Both the position numbers and the translations under genes were made by a program. The notes under the pieces were generated by a model. That model worked only from the letters and a program-made list of their open reading frames with translations, did no database searches and was not told the DNA's origin. Shown one piece after another: positions 36,485 through 45,655 of a stretch of 64,000 nt of DNA (position 1 is its first letter; each line of letters begins with the position of its first letter). Source of the stretch: Alicyclobacillus sp. SO9 (GTDB lineage: Bacteria > Bacillota > Bacilli > Alicyclobacillales > Alicyclobacillaceae); NCBI RefSeq assembly GCF_016406125.1, contig NZ_CP066339.1, positions 4,464,001-4,528,000 of the forward strand, written 5' to 3'.

Positions 36485-38278
36485 TCAAGGCGATGTATTA
36501 TCGCTTCCTCTGACCTGTTTATTATGCTCTCTCAACATGAGAGAAAGGTGCGCTGTAATCTCCGGCGCTTGTCTCCAGAGAACCGTGCGACCCACGCCTA
36601 TAAATTCATAAAGTTGCGCAGACAGAACTTCCTCTTTCTGATGTATAGTGAAAAGTTCTTCCGCCTTCGGTACAACCTTCGCCAACTTATGTGCTGAACG
36701 CTCTGCTGCCTGATTGCGTTTAGCCTCAAAGATCAATTCGTTACAATTCCAATTTCGTATGGTTTCTGGACAAACCTTGAGCATCTTACATACTGTTCTT
36801 ATCGTAATATTTACGTCTTCTCTTACGAGGCTGTCTAGAACCTGTCTGACCTGTCTTCGTCTAGCGGCAAGATCCTGACGTTTGCTTTCCCTTGTCCGCT
36901 TGTACATATGTAGGGCACGCATGACATCCGAATGATAGCGATACCTAAGATAAGCTTGGTAGCTATCCCATTGGGGCCATTGCTGGATGGACCTCAACGT
37001 CTCTCCGTCTGCAACCGCAGTCACGAAACGTCTTAACAATTTCGCATTCAGGACAACTTGCCCCGCGATATCTAATCTTGTAGAAAAGTAAGCGCCCACC
37101 CGCTGAATTTGGTCCACTGGTTGGCTGAGGTGGGCAGACACTTTCTTGATAGACATGCCTAAATGAATGAGCGGCATAATTTGATGGTAGCCGGCTATGA
37201 AGCTCGTCCGTTCCTGTATCTCTCCATCATTTACAAGTGCATACTCACAGCCACAATCTGTACAAGCCATAAAGTATTTCGAAGAGGTTCCATCACTGTA
37301 TTCTTTGTAAGTCGTGCCAGTCTTCATCAGGGATCCCGGTCTTTCGAAAGACGAACACCACGGTGCAACACACGCTAACCTCTGTACCAGCGGATCGGTG
37401 GACTGAGTCAAGCTGTCCACGAACGGGCGTGGTACTTCTGTAACAAGGAACTCTGACATCGATATATGCAAATCGTGTAGCAAGGACATGAGCAGGCCCA
37501 AATGCAATGCTCTCTTTTCAGCAAGACTATTCCTGGCATGTTGTAACAAGGTCGGAGTGATGGACGATTTTGGCACGGAAGAATCAACTGTGCGTCGCTC
37601 GAAGTATTCACTTTTGCCACTTGCAAGGTACAGAAGGCGTTGAGCGACCTCCTCATCGTTTAAGAACTTTGATGGCGCTACTTCCAAGAGCGTAGACCAA
37701 GACTGCTCGATCCATCGCATTGTCGCAGTTTCGTTAGAATCCGTGGTCCCTTCAATCATTGTGAGAGTGTGTCCACATTTGGAGCATTGACCAATGGCTA
37801 CCGCGTTTAAATCTATTGACCCATGACATCTTGGACACCTTTCCACCAAATATATCTCGTGCTTGGGACATGTTGTGAAGCTCTTGTCCACCCAAAACAA
37901 TCGATGATACGTTGCTTCCTTTAAACACCTAGGACAATACCGGTGTTTGTTAGTGAACATTCCTGCCAGAAAACGTGACTGTTGGGTAGCATCAGACCCC
38001 TGTGCAAACAGTCTTAAAATTGGATCGAAACTCGCCTTTAACAGCGTAGCCACTTCAATTTCTAGCATCTGAGACAAGCGAAGCATGTTTAGAGTGCTCC
38101 TGGGTGTCACATTCATTAAGGCCATATCAGATCTTTGCAAAGTTTTCCGTCCGTCTCTTCTGATATAGTTTAGAAAATCAAGTAGCTCGAATCGGTTATA
38201 CTGAACGACTCTGAAAATGAGACTGGTCAGTGACTCGCCTGGGAGAATTTGCGGACGATGGGCAACAGGTTGTTCCAT
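36485..38278 (-). CDS. tniQ: TniQ/TnsD-like target selector B
   Basis: 597 residues from ATG 38278 (GGAGG 7 bases upstream; ATG 38326 is unlikely). The N-terminal TniQ domain has LPGESLTSLIFRVVQYN. Zinc motifs are RYCPRCLKEA, CPKHEIYLVERCPRCHG and CSKCGH. CLAPWCSSFERPGSL and CTDCGCEYA form a second zinc knuckle. A C-terminal TnsD-like region ends with RTVLWRQAPEITAHL. Clearly paralogous to the 596-residue protein at 51,816-53,606, sharing length and motif order, so pair B/A here and pair B'/A' there derive from one ancestral tandem pair. Confidence 0.85.
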   Translation of the reverse strand: MEQPVAHRPQILPGESLTSLIFRVVQYNRFELLDFLNYIRRDGRKTLQRSDMALMNVTPRSTLNMLRLSQMLEIEVATLLKASFDPILRLFAQGSDATQQSRFLAGMFTNKHRYCPRCLKEATYHRLFWVDKSFTTCPKHEIYLVERCPRCHGSIDLNAVAIGQCSKCGHTLTMIEGTTDSNETATMRWIEQSWSTLLEVAPSKFLNDEEVAQRLLYLASGKSEYFERRTVDSSVPKSSITPTLLQHARNSLAEKRALHLGLLMSLLHDLHISMSEFLVTEVPRPFVDSLTQSTDPLVQRLACVAPWCSSFERPGSLMKTGTTYKEYSDGTSSKYFMACTDCGCEYALVNDGEIQERTSFIAGYHQIMPLIHLGMSIKKVSAHLSQPVDQIQRVGAYFSTRLDIAGQVVLNAKLLRRFVTAVADGETLRSIQQWPQWDSYQAYLRYRYHSDVMRALHMYKRTRESKRQDLAARRRQVRQVLDSLVREDVNITIRTVCKMLKVCPETIRNWNCNELIFEAKRNQAAERSAHKLAKVVPKAEELFTIHQKEEVLSAQLYEFIGVGRTVLWRQAPEITAHLSLMLREHNKQVRGSDNTSP

Positions 38279-38379
38279 GCTAACCTCCACAAGGACTTTT
38301 ACTATCTGTATGTCCTTGCGGAGCATTGGTTAATCACGACTAAGAAACCCTGAATGGCGTCAAGAGGTAACTTACTTTA

Positions 38380-38883
38380 TTACAATTCCTCTCCCCTATA
38401 GCAAATTCTCTGGCAAATATTCAATACTTCTGGCCATGATACAGAAAGTCTTTGCGCATCATTCCTACTTTTGGGGCTTCCCGGGGGAAAGTGTTTGAAC
38501 TCAAAGGAATGAAAAATCTGTTCTGTACAGCCCTTCTGTCTACTAAGAGACAAAATCGACAATTCAATCTGGTTCCTTGCTGCATATAGCTGGAGTTCAG
38601 GCGTACACAGTGATCTGTCCAATTTAATCTTGTTCGGCATCCCCATTAACGCATGAACAACATGGTTGCGCGAGCCACGGTCACCATCTGAGCTTAACCA
38701 GGATTCCAGCATATCTATAATCGCTTTACCCGAAGGTTCGTCCAGAGTCAGAGCGCAATATGCTAAATGACCAGTGACTAGATTTGCCCCAACGATCATC
38801 CACGGTCGACCTGCCACCGTTCCATCGGTCTCGTGCACCTCTACGTCCAACTTTGTAGCATCGATCTGAATTTCAATTGCCAT
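38380..38883 (-). CDS. Stand-alone DDE integrase-core (rve-like) protein, 167 aa
   Basis: The whole protein appears to be one RNase H-fold integrase core. IQIDATKLDVEV gives Asp8, GRPWMIVGANLVTGHLAY is the TnsB-like second strand region, KIKLDRS gives Asp89 and GCTEQIFHSF gives Glu121 (31 residues between, close to D35E). It lacks the N-terminal helix-turn-helix and C-terminal beta-barrel of TnsB. AAGGAG and ATG 38883 start it independently, with an in-frame TGA just upstream. It sits between tnsC and tniQ in a Tn7-like operon. It might complement the truncated TnsB, act as a regulator, or be a relic. No such gene belongs to canonical Tn7, to my knowledge. Confidence 0.55.
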   Translation of the reverse strand: MAIEIQIDATKLDVEVHETDGTVAGRPWMIVGANLVTGHLAYCALTLDEPSGKAIIDMLESWLSSDGDRGSRNHVVHALMGMPNKIKLDRSLCTPELQLYAARNQIELSILSLSRQKGCTEQIFHSFEFKHFPPGSPKSRNDAQRLSVSWPEVLNICQRICYRGEEL

Positions 38884-38936
38884 CCTTCATGTCTCCTTCA
38901 CGTTTATATTGTGGAACCATCGTGCGTACAAAGACT

Positions 38937-39809
38937 CTATTCACCAAGAATCTTGCCGGCAGCCTCCTCCAATATGGAGGTATCCAGCTTGAGACTTGAC
39001 ATGTCTATCACGTCGACGTCATCAAACACCCCTAATATGCGATAGGATTCCACGAGAATCTTGTACAATGGACGCAACGTACCCTTTGTCCAGTGATGTA
39101 GTAGTTCTCCGTATGGGACCTCAGGATTCCCAAGGTCTACAGGGTTGGGTGGATCAAGTTGTTTTTCAATTTGCCCTAGCAGTCCGTAAAATTCTTCTAA
39201 AGAAAATGGTGGAATCTCATAAGGTTCAAAGCGACCTTGGTACTGCTCGTCCAGGGTGCGAAAGTGTCTTATATTCTGTGTACCAACACAGGCGAGACAG
39301 GTCCCTGAGTTTGCCAAATCCTTGAAATGCTCCATGCCGCGTTCATCGGACATATTTGATTTTTGGATAAAGTCCATTTCGTCCAAAATCAGCAATTCAA
39401 CTTCCTGTAACACCAGTAGGTCCAATACCCGGCTTTTGGCGACGTGTACATATTCTTTCGGTTTAAAAATGCGCCCCCCCAATGCCTTTGTGAGTTTCTG
39501 ATAGAACTCGAGAGCAGTAAATGGATATGGTAGCTTACAATAAACAACTGGCGTGATTTTCTGTCTGGTCCCATCCTCTAATACCTTGTCGTAAGCTGGG
39601 TACTGCCGACAGTAACGAAGGCCGATCTGTGATTTTCCAATACCTGACGGGCCAGTAATGAAGATATTACGTTGCTCTTCTTCCCGAGTCTTACCCGATC
39701 TGTCCTCCCGCATCTGGCTGAATCTGCGCCATAGGTTTTGCACCCCTTCATGTGCCACATATAGCGACTTAATCCGCTCTACGAAGACTATCAATTGAGT
39801 ATGGCTCAT
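38937..39809 (-). CDS. tnsC: TnsC/TniB-like AAA+ ATPase
   Basis: 290 residues from ATG 39809 (AGGAG upstream; 5 bases after the tnsB stop). Walker A is GPSGIGKS (53-60), Walker B LLILDEMDF near 145, and sensor 1 in CVGTQN. A C-terminal winged-helix region follows. TnsC forms the ATP-dependent filament that connects the TniQ-marked target to the TnsB transposase. Fully intact. Confidence 0.85.
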   Translation of the reverse strand: MSHTQLIVFVERIKSLYVAHEGVQNLWRRFSQMREDRSGKTREEEQRNIFITGPSGIGKSQIGLRYCRQYPAYDKVLEDGTRQKITPVVYCKLPYPFTALEFYQKLTKALGGRIFKPKEYVHVAKSRVLDLLVLQEVELLILDEMDFIQKSNMSDERGMEHFKDLANSGTCLACVGTQNIRHFRTLDEQYQGRFEPYEIPPFSLEEFYGLLGQIEKQLDPPNPVDLGNPEVPYGELLHHWTKGTLRPLYKILVESYRILGVFDDVDVIDMSSLKLDTSILEEAAGKILGE

Positions 39810-39814
39810 CACGT

Positions 39815-40753
39815 TCACTCCTGTGACTGTTCCCATTTCTTTGACTTGGCCAACAATTGTTGTATAGAGGAACCTTCATTCTTCTGGGATTGTGGGAGCT
39901 TGGGTTGCAGGGTGAGTTCCGCTCCCATCCTTTTTGCTCGCAACTTAGCTCTTCTGGTTTTGATCGCTTGCTGCGTCTTTCTTTCAATCATTTCACGCCC
40001 CTTAATAATCTGCTCGTCAGTAGGCTTTCCACCCCGAGCTAAGAGTCCCGCTTCTTTGAGTTGCCCCCGGATCAAGTCATATGTGTAATCATTCATACCC
40101 TCCACGGTTTCGTATGAAGGTTTGTGACAGCGTAACTCGATATGTGTCTTCGTTGTTGGGTGATGCAGATAAATTCGAGATATATCATCGGGATCCCATT
40201 TGATGGTGAATGTGTATGGGTGTCTTGAATCTGGAGAGATTAATTCAGGATGCGGTTCGGTTGGAAGATAGATGCGCGTACCTAGATGGATACCATCCAC
40301 ATGATACTTTCGCTCTTCAGTATTCAGGAATTCAATTTTGTAGTAGTCGCGCTCGTCCTGTGCAATCCATTCCGGATATCCGCCAATTCTCAATCCTTCT
40401 TGATAACGCAAACGTGGGGTCGGCACATCTAGCGGTAACCCAGAATGGACTTCGTTTGGATAGACATCCGTGAAATAAATCGTCAATATTTCCCGAAGGT
40501 CAGCTAGGGTTAGACAAGCATGCTTTTCCGGTTCATACTCTCCCAAATCCTCCTTACTGCTCTTTCGAGTGCCAGGCAGGTTGTGGATTAACTCCGTGTT
40601 GAGGGTCCCAAACATCCGTTCAATTACGCTCCCGTAATGAGGGGTCTTGACGGGACGATGCATGATTTCGGCATGTAACACCTCGTTGACCAGGGTTTTT
40701 ACATTACTCCCCTTAAGGTCCATCCCATTATCTAGACATAGATAGGTGATCAC
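39815..40753 (-). pseudogene. tnsB: TnsB transposase, C-terminal half only
   Basis: 312 residues begin at the second catalytic Asp: YLCLDNGMDLKG (Asp8), with YGSVIERMFGTLN (Glu45, 36 residues between). The Mu-type beta-barrel and the C-terminal tail that binds TnsC are present. The N-terminal helix-turn-helix region and first catalytic Asp (about 250 residues) are missing; upstream sequence instead resembles a tyrosine recombinase fragment. It is therefore unlikely to be an active transposase by itself. It could be complemented in trans or by the integrase-core protein downstream. Confidence 0.8.
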
Positions 40754-40850
40754 TAAATTGGTATTCGGGACTCTTTAAGTATTCTTGTACGGCTTCGCGA
40801 ACTGTGTCACTTACAATGAAATCTTTGAACTTCCCTGCTTTTGTCCTCGT
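40728..40850 (-). pseudogene. Possible tyrosine-recombinase fragment fused in front of tnsB
   Basis: In another frame the sequence reads RTKAGKFKDFIVSDTVREAV, then QEYLKSPEYQF and SDHLSMSR before a TAA. TKxGKxxxFxxSDxxRxxxxxYL with a terminal SR resembles the core of XerC-like integrases. It appears to mark the deletion or recombination point that removed the TnsB N-terminus. Only about 40 residues, so the call is tentative. Confidence 0.3.
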
Positions 40851-41745
40851 ATGGAAAATCTATCTTTGATCCGGCTTCTATCATCTAAAATGTCCTCAAT
40901 CTTTAATTTAATTGATCACTACTCCGAAACCCTGAACTGATTTCCAAAACAAATTAAAAGCAGTCTGTAAATTCGTGGCTCTGAGAATTTTTATTGAATC
41001 TCATAAGTCCACAATCAGGTTGGACAGACTCCAAAAGAGTGCCCCATCACAATATGCTTACTGTATACTATTGAATAATAAGTTTGATATATTTTTGGAT
41101 AGGAAAATGGGAACATAGGAATACCATTTTACCCCTTTCGCAGTGAGGGATGCGAGAGTTCTTATGGATGACACAAAATTACGTTGTGTATGATTCGACG
41201 GGTACCAATTTCACAAATTTTCACAGGCGTGTTTGAGATGTATATCGTTTCGGAGAGTTGCTAACACTAGAAGAGCTATTGAAATATATGGCGACTCCTC
41301 ATGACATTGATGAATGGACGCTAGGGACATACTTTACATTCACATAGTATGACATCGAAGCATTCAACGGAACCGCAAAGACCTACAACTGTCTCGGGTC
41401 CCCCGTTCAGGTATGTATACTTTGGTATCTGGTCTAGACACTCTCCGATGTGCGGAACATACCTGAACGAGTCCTCAGCTATGTCGCCAAGTAGATTATA
41501 TGAAGTCACAGCGAAGTACCCGCATTGCTATGTGAAAATCGAATCCATCACAAGCAAAAACTTTAAAATGAAGGATGGCCGCCTCGGCGGGCGTCTTTAA
41601 TTCTTAGACCGTATGGTGGCCTGCATAGCGGGAAGTAGGGTCTCACAAAGAAGCAGTGTCTATACGCTCTCGCTACAGCCCCAAAAGTTTTCCTGCACAG
41701 ACCTTTGCTACCAAGAGACTACCATAATGAAGGGTTGTATTAATA
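40851..41745. other. 900-base gap upstream of tnsB, no gene recognised
   Basis: AT-rich sequence with no convincing ORF on either strand. In a Tn7-like element the right end would be expected upstream of tnsB. I see short motifs such as GACACAAAATTACGTTGTGT near 41,169 and CCTTTCGCAGTGAGG near 41,134 that might be degenerate transposase sites, but no clean repeat set. Confidence 0.4.
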
Positions 41746-42234
41746 ATGAAAATATCACAAAAAACCATTACATTCTATGAACGGTTACCAAGGAACCTTG
41801 CTATCGCTGCGTTACCATCAGTTATTGGGTCAATTTTTTCTACTTGGAAAGAAATTGCTGCCGACGAAAAGACAAACGAAAAGTTTCGCGAATTAGAACA
41901 ATCACTTGAAACTGTTCAGGAATTAGCGCAGGGGATTGAACAAGCCAATCTTACCCCTGTGTCAGTTCAAGTGAGACTTATAGATGTAGTTCTTTTCTAT
42001 GTCAGTACAGAATTGAATGAGAAGACCTCCTGCGAGATACAGAAGGCTTTAAATGAAACCAAGTCTACATTCCAGATGGTGGGCGTGGACGAGTTTGTTG
42101 TTGGAACCACCTGTATCGCTGCTAATCTGAGCGTGCCCCTGACAGTCAAAGAGGACATCGAAGAAGTAGTGGACTATGTTGGCGATTTCTTGGATGATTA
42201 CGGATTTAGCATCAAAGCAACTGCCTATCTATAG
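41746..42234 (+). CDS. Hypothetical protein, 162 aa
   Basis: ATG 41746 with AAGGG upstream opens a soluble, mostly helical protein: NEKFRELEQSLETVQELAQG looks coiled-coil, followed by a C-terminal half with DVVLFYVSTELNEKTSC and EFVVGTTCIAANLSVP. No family is recognised. It is the only + strand gene in the transposon cargo region and may be a passenger. Confidence 0.5.
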   Translation: MKISQKTITFYERLPRNLAIAALPSVIGSIFSTWKEIAADEKTNEKFRELEQSLETVQELAQGIEQANLTPVSVQVRLIDVVLFYVSTELNEKTSCEIQKALNETKSTFQMVGVDEFVVGTTCIAANLSVPLTVKEDIEEVVDYVGDFLDDYGFSIKATAYL

Positions 42235-43092
42235 TTTCTAACAATCGTCGATACTGCGTTCGGCGCGACGGAATGCAAATCCTCAGTGCCTCTTTGGCCT
42301 ATTGATCACAAGTGCAAATGTTACTAAGGCTGTCAGAGAAGAAGTCTACGCTAGACAGCCCTTGGTTCTGGCAAGGTGGCGCAATTGTAGGCAGATTGTC
42401 TAAATGGAGCAAGTGGAGGGGAAACCGTAAACGAGACGTTAACATAGAACTATCCGTGTCCGCAATTTGCATACGGTCCAGAATCTATAAGAAGATGCGG
42501 CCCTGCGTCACTGTTTACCCTGGCGTCTGCGCTTCAATTCGTCTTCTAGCACCTGACATTCGAGGCAGTCCGTGATTTCGTGATCATCGTGCGAATGGAA
42601 CGCGAAGATGACCCCGTCGAGAAGTGGTTTTATCAAGTCAGCAGCATTGATTACCTTGTTAACTGACTCAGGGAAAGCCACGTGGGACAACGGCGCTTGG
42701 TTTACCCACGTGCACAAGGTGTTCCAACCCTGCCCACGACCTGTACTCCATGGTAAGGATGATCATTCAACATGAACACATTCAGGATTGGACACTATGC
42801 GGGCAACTGTGGAGGCGTGAGTCCCATAAAACCGAACCATCATTCCAAGAGCAAGCCCCTGAAAAAGGAAGACTCCAGAGTAAGCACCTTCCGATGCCCC
42901 AGTAGGGTTGACCAGGTCAAAGACCCCAAAACTACGAGGTACGGCTCTTGAGATCCTCCAAAAGGTTTGAACCCCTGAGCACTGTGTTGCCAGCGCAGTG
43001 TTCTACCACTCTTGTTAGTTTCACCAAGCGAATAGCTTAAGATATCTCTACTTTGTATCTTTCATGATTCACAATCATTGAACTAACCCGTA
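42235..43092. other. 860-base gap with a possible gene remnant
   Basis: A 69-residue minus-strand frame (42,508-42,717) ending HDDHEITDCLECQVLEDELK has a CxxC and could be the tail of a decayed protein. Nothing else is supported. Confidence 0.3.
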
Positions 43093-45069
43093 TCATGCCT
43101 GGATAGGCGCAAGTTTCTCTGAGATATATTGATAAGATTTGATGACCTCAGGTTTCGCGTGGCCTAGCTCAACAAGGAGAGGTATTTGCTGATCAGTGAT
43201 TTTACGCACAAGAGTTTGCAAAGTGTCAGGCAAGATCCCCTCCCTGCCTGGCCCTTGATAATTTAAAGCCAACGCATTAGCAGCCGTAAGTACATGTTCC
43301 AATTCATCAAGTGATTCTAGCCCATTAATGGCTCGTTGTTCAATAGAGTGTGATGGCAAAACACTTGAAATCCGCGCCCAAAGCTCCGCAACCAATACAC
43401 TACTCTCCTGGAGGTAGTTAGTATTCCAACGAAGCCATAGATGAGCGTGATTCCAGACGGATTCGAACAACAACCTGGAAACCTGTACGTGCTCTGCCCC
43501 CCCTTTAGTCAACCACTCACTTGCCATCGCACCGACTATGAGGTAGAACACCACCTTCCGTTGATTTCCAAAATACCCATCGATGCTAAAACTCCATCCT
43601 TCCGACCTTGGATTCAAGCACTTCAGGGATTCCTCAAACTCGGTGATGGGGTCCGGTAGATGCGCCAATGCACCAGCTACGTGCCACGCCAACGACCCGT
43701 CCTCGCTGTCGTGCAAGTTTGACCAATGGAAATCAGAATTACCAATAATAGACGTGAACGAGTTCCAAACCTTGTGGCAAAGTTCAATGGCAATGCCCTC
43801 AGTCAAGGTATCTTTAAAAATGAAACGCGCACTGTTTAGCAAACCCGCTTTACTGGAGTGACGAAGTGTATCAAATAACAAGTCAGGAATAAGGTGGTTG
43901 TCCTTACTAACCTCGCGGATAACCTCATCTCTCAACTTTGCCGTGCATTGGTCTTTTCGCAAATCAAATTGATAGATCCCAGTCAAGATGACCGATAAGA
44001 TCCACAAACGTGCGTCATCGGAAGTTTCGACGATAATCTTCGCCAGGTATTTTAGATGCGCTGGCAATTCTTCTTCATGCCAGCGATTTGCCTCAACCTC
44101 TACTGTACTTCTAAAAATCTCATCACGTTCTGTTACAACCCATTTATCAGAAGACCGATGGGTCAGTTGCCCATCAATAGACTCCAAAATCCCTATCGCC
44201 AGTTGAATAAACATGACTTTTTGATACAGATAGGTGTTAATTTCTGAATCAGGTGATAGAACGATCCTACAGGCCTCGATAGCGGTATTAATGTCTCCCA
44301 ACGTCTGAAGTGCAGCGTATTGCATCGACGCCAGCGGCAAATTACAGATCCACCTGAGCCATACTGTCAGTCCAATTTGCTTAGCAAGTCTACCACGAAA
44401 CTCGACGTCAGACTCTAACATGATTAATTCACCGTTCGTTGTACTTCTCATTATTTCAGACCACGTCCCAGGGCCAACCTGCAGTGTTTCCAAGGATTTC
44501 ATTTGCTCTACATACCCGTCCCAATACCTCTCATCAATATGTAGAGTCCACCTTTGAACAAGCTCAAGAACATTTCCATGAGATGGGAATTGGAAAATAT
44601 CTGCTTCGTATTTCAAAGCTTCGTTTGCGGGCAAGTGGCGCAACCACTCTTCGTATATGGGCCAATATTCATGAATAACTGAATGTACACTCCGCCACTC
44701 CGCAAAGCCATATCCCTGGATCAGAGCCAACCTTTCACCTATGCATTCACACAAGGCTTGCATAAGTGGTGACTCCGAACTGGGTAATCCCTGTGAACCG
44801 CTGGTGCATGTCAGAGATGCTTCAAGCTCGCGTACCGCCCCGGATAGCTCGTCATCTGTGGAAATATCAATCACAAGTTCCTTGTGCGGTGCCAAGCCCG
44901 CTCGTTCTATAATGATATTGCAGAAATTATCAATTAGAGAGTGAAAACTGAGATGCCGTAAAGTTATTTTCGCACGAGCTTTTTGTTCATCTTGGGTTGC
45001 ACGGTGTTCTTGAGTGGAAGGGTCCTCAATATGAAGCCTCCAATCACGATCATATAGCATAATGGACAC
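43093..45069 (-). CDS. Large helical protein of the PLD operon, unknown
   Basis: 658 residues, predominantly alpha-helical, rich in Trp and Leu. No nucleotide-binding or nuclease motif is visible. Segments such as LWILSVILTGIYQFDLRKDQ and AWHVAGALAHLPDPITEFEE suggest stacked helical repeats. It overlaps the preceding PLD-like gene by 20 bases, so translation is probably coupled and the three products likely work together. Possible roles are scaffold, sensor or immunity partner; none can be proved from sequence. Confidence 0.6.
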   Translation of the reverse strand: MSIMLYDRDWRLHIEDPSTQEHRATQDEQKARAKITLRHLSFHSLIDNFCNIIIERAGLAPHKELVIDISTDDELSGAVRELEASLTCTSGSQGLPSSESPLMQALCECIGERLALIQGYGFAEWRSVHSVIHEYWPIYEEWLRHLPANEALKYEADIFQFPSHGNVLELVQRWTLHIDERYWDGYVEQMKSLETLQVGPGTWSEIMRSTTNGELIMLESDVEFRGRLAKQIGLTVWLRWICNLPLASMQYAALQTLGDINTAIEACRIVLSPDSEINTYLYQKVMFIQLAIGILESIDGQLTHRSSDKWVVTERDEIFRSTVEVEANRWHEEELPAHLKYLAKIIVETSDDARLWILSVILTGIYQFDLRKDQCTAKLRDEVIREVSKDNHLIPDLLFDTLRHSSKAGLLNSARFIFKDTLTEGIAIELCHKVWNSFTSIIGNSDFHWSNLHDSEDGSLAWHVAGALAHLPDPITEFEESLKCLNPRSEGWSFSIDGYFGNQRKVVFYLIVGAMASEWLTKGGAEHVQVSRLLFESVWNHAHLWLRWNTNYLQESSVLVAELWARISSVLPSHSIEQRAINGLESLDELEHVLTAANALALNYQGPGREGILPDTLQTLVRKITDQQIPLLVELGHAKPEVIKSYQYISEKLAPIQA

Positions 45070-45655
45070 CTCCTATTGGATACACTTGCTCGGTCCACGT
45101 ATGGTTCCAGTACCGGGTATACATACTACGGATTAAATCTCGAGCCGCCGAGGTTTCGATTCTGTGAATCGCTGTCGAGCCGTTCCGAATGGCGTGATGA
45201 GCAAGAGGATTTCCCACCACGTACACGTGGTCATCAACAAACAGATATCGGTCGTGAAATGCATTTTTACCGCAATCGTCGTGTCTGCTATTGTAGTATC
45301 TGACTGTCATGCGAGACACCCACCGATTGCGTTGCCCATCAACAGCCGTCAAGAATCTCCCAACTCTAGTATCATTCAAGTTTTTGGAACCGTCATATCC
45401 CATGCTGGTTAGACATTGTACCTCGACACCATCGGGAACAAACGCAAACACGGGAAAACCGTGCTCGTCGATGTAGGGGTCCCAAATGCACACCCTATTT
45501 ATAGCCATGCCTAGTAGTTGAGCATACATGTCCGGCGGATCGGACATTACTTTATGGTCGTAGCACCAAGTTCCCCCAGCCTGAACGTGATTGCTACTTG
45601 AATTACTAATCGGTGGCACAATGACAGGTGGGCAGACACTGGAATCGTCACTCAA
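45050..45655 (-). CDS. PLD-like half-domain protein
   Basis: 201 residues. NRVCIWDPYIDEHGFPVFAF and a later FHDRYLFVDDHVYVVGNPLA form one phospholipase-D-type repeat. The HxKxxxxD motif appears as HDRYLFVD (His134), with Arg for Lys. Only one motif is present, so a dimer or a heterodimer with the next protein would be needed for an active site. The same strand pattern ICDPYLS...LEVCLISS occurs in the 544-residue partner, showing homology. It overlaps that gene by 8 bases and the downstream gene by 20. Confidence 0.65.
   Translation of the reverse strand: MSDDSSVCPPVIVPPISNSSSNHVQAGGTWCYDHKVMSDPPDMYAQLLGMAINRVCIWDPYIDEHGFPVFAFVPDGVEVQCLTSMGYDGSKNLNDTRVGRFLTAVDGQRNRWVSRMTVRYYNSRHDDCGKNAFHDRYLFVDDHVYVVGNPLAHHAIRNGSTAIHRIETSAARDLIRSMYTRYWNHTWTEQVYPIGGVHYAI

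Noticed and set aside
40851-41300. Right end of the Tn7-like element upstream of tnsB
   Set aside because: Only isolated motifs such as GACACAAAATTACG are seen; no repeated 20-22-base sites or TGT/ACA terminus could be fixed.
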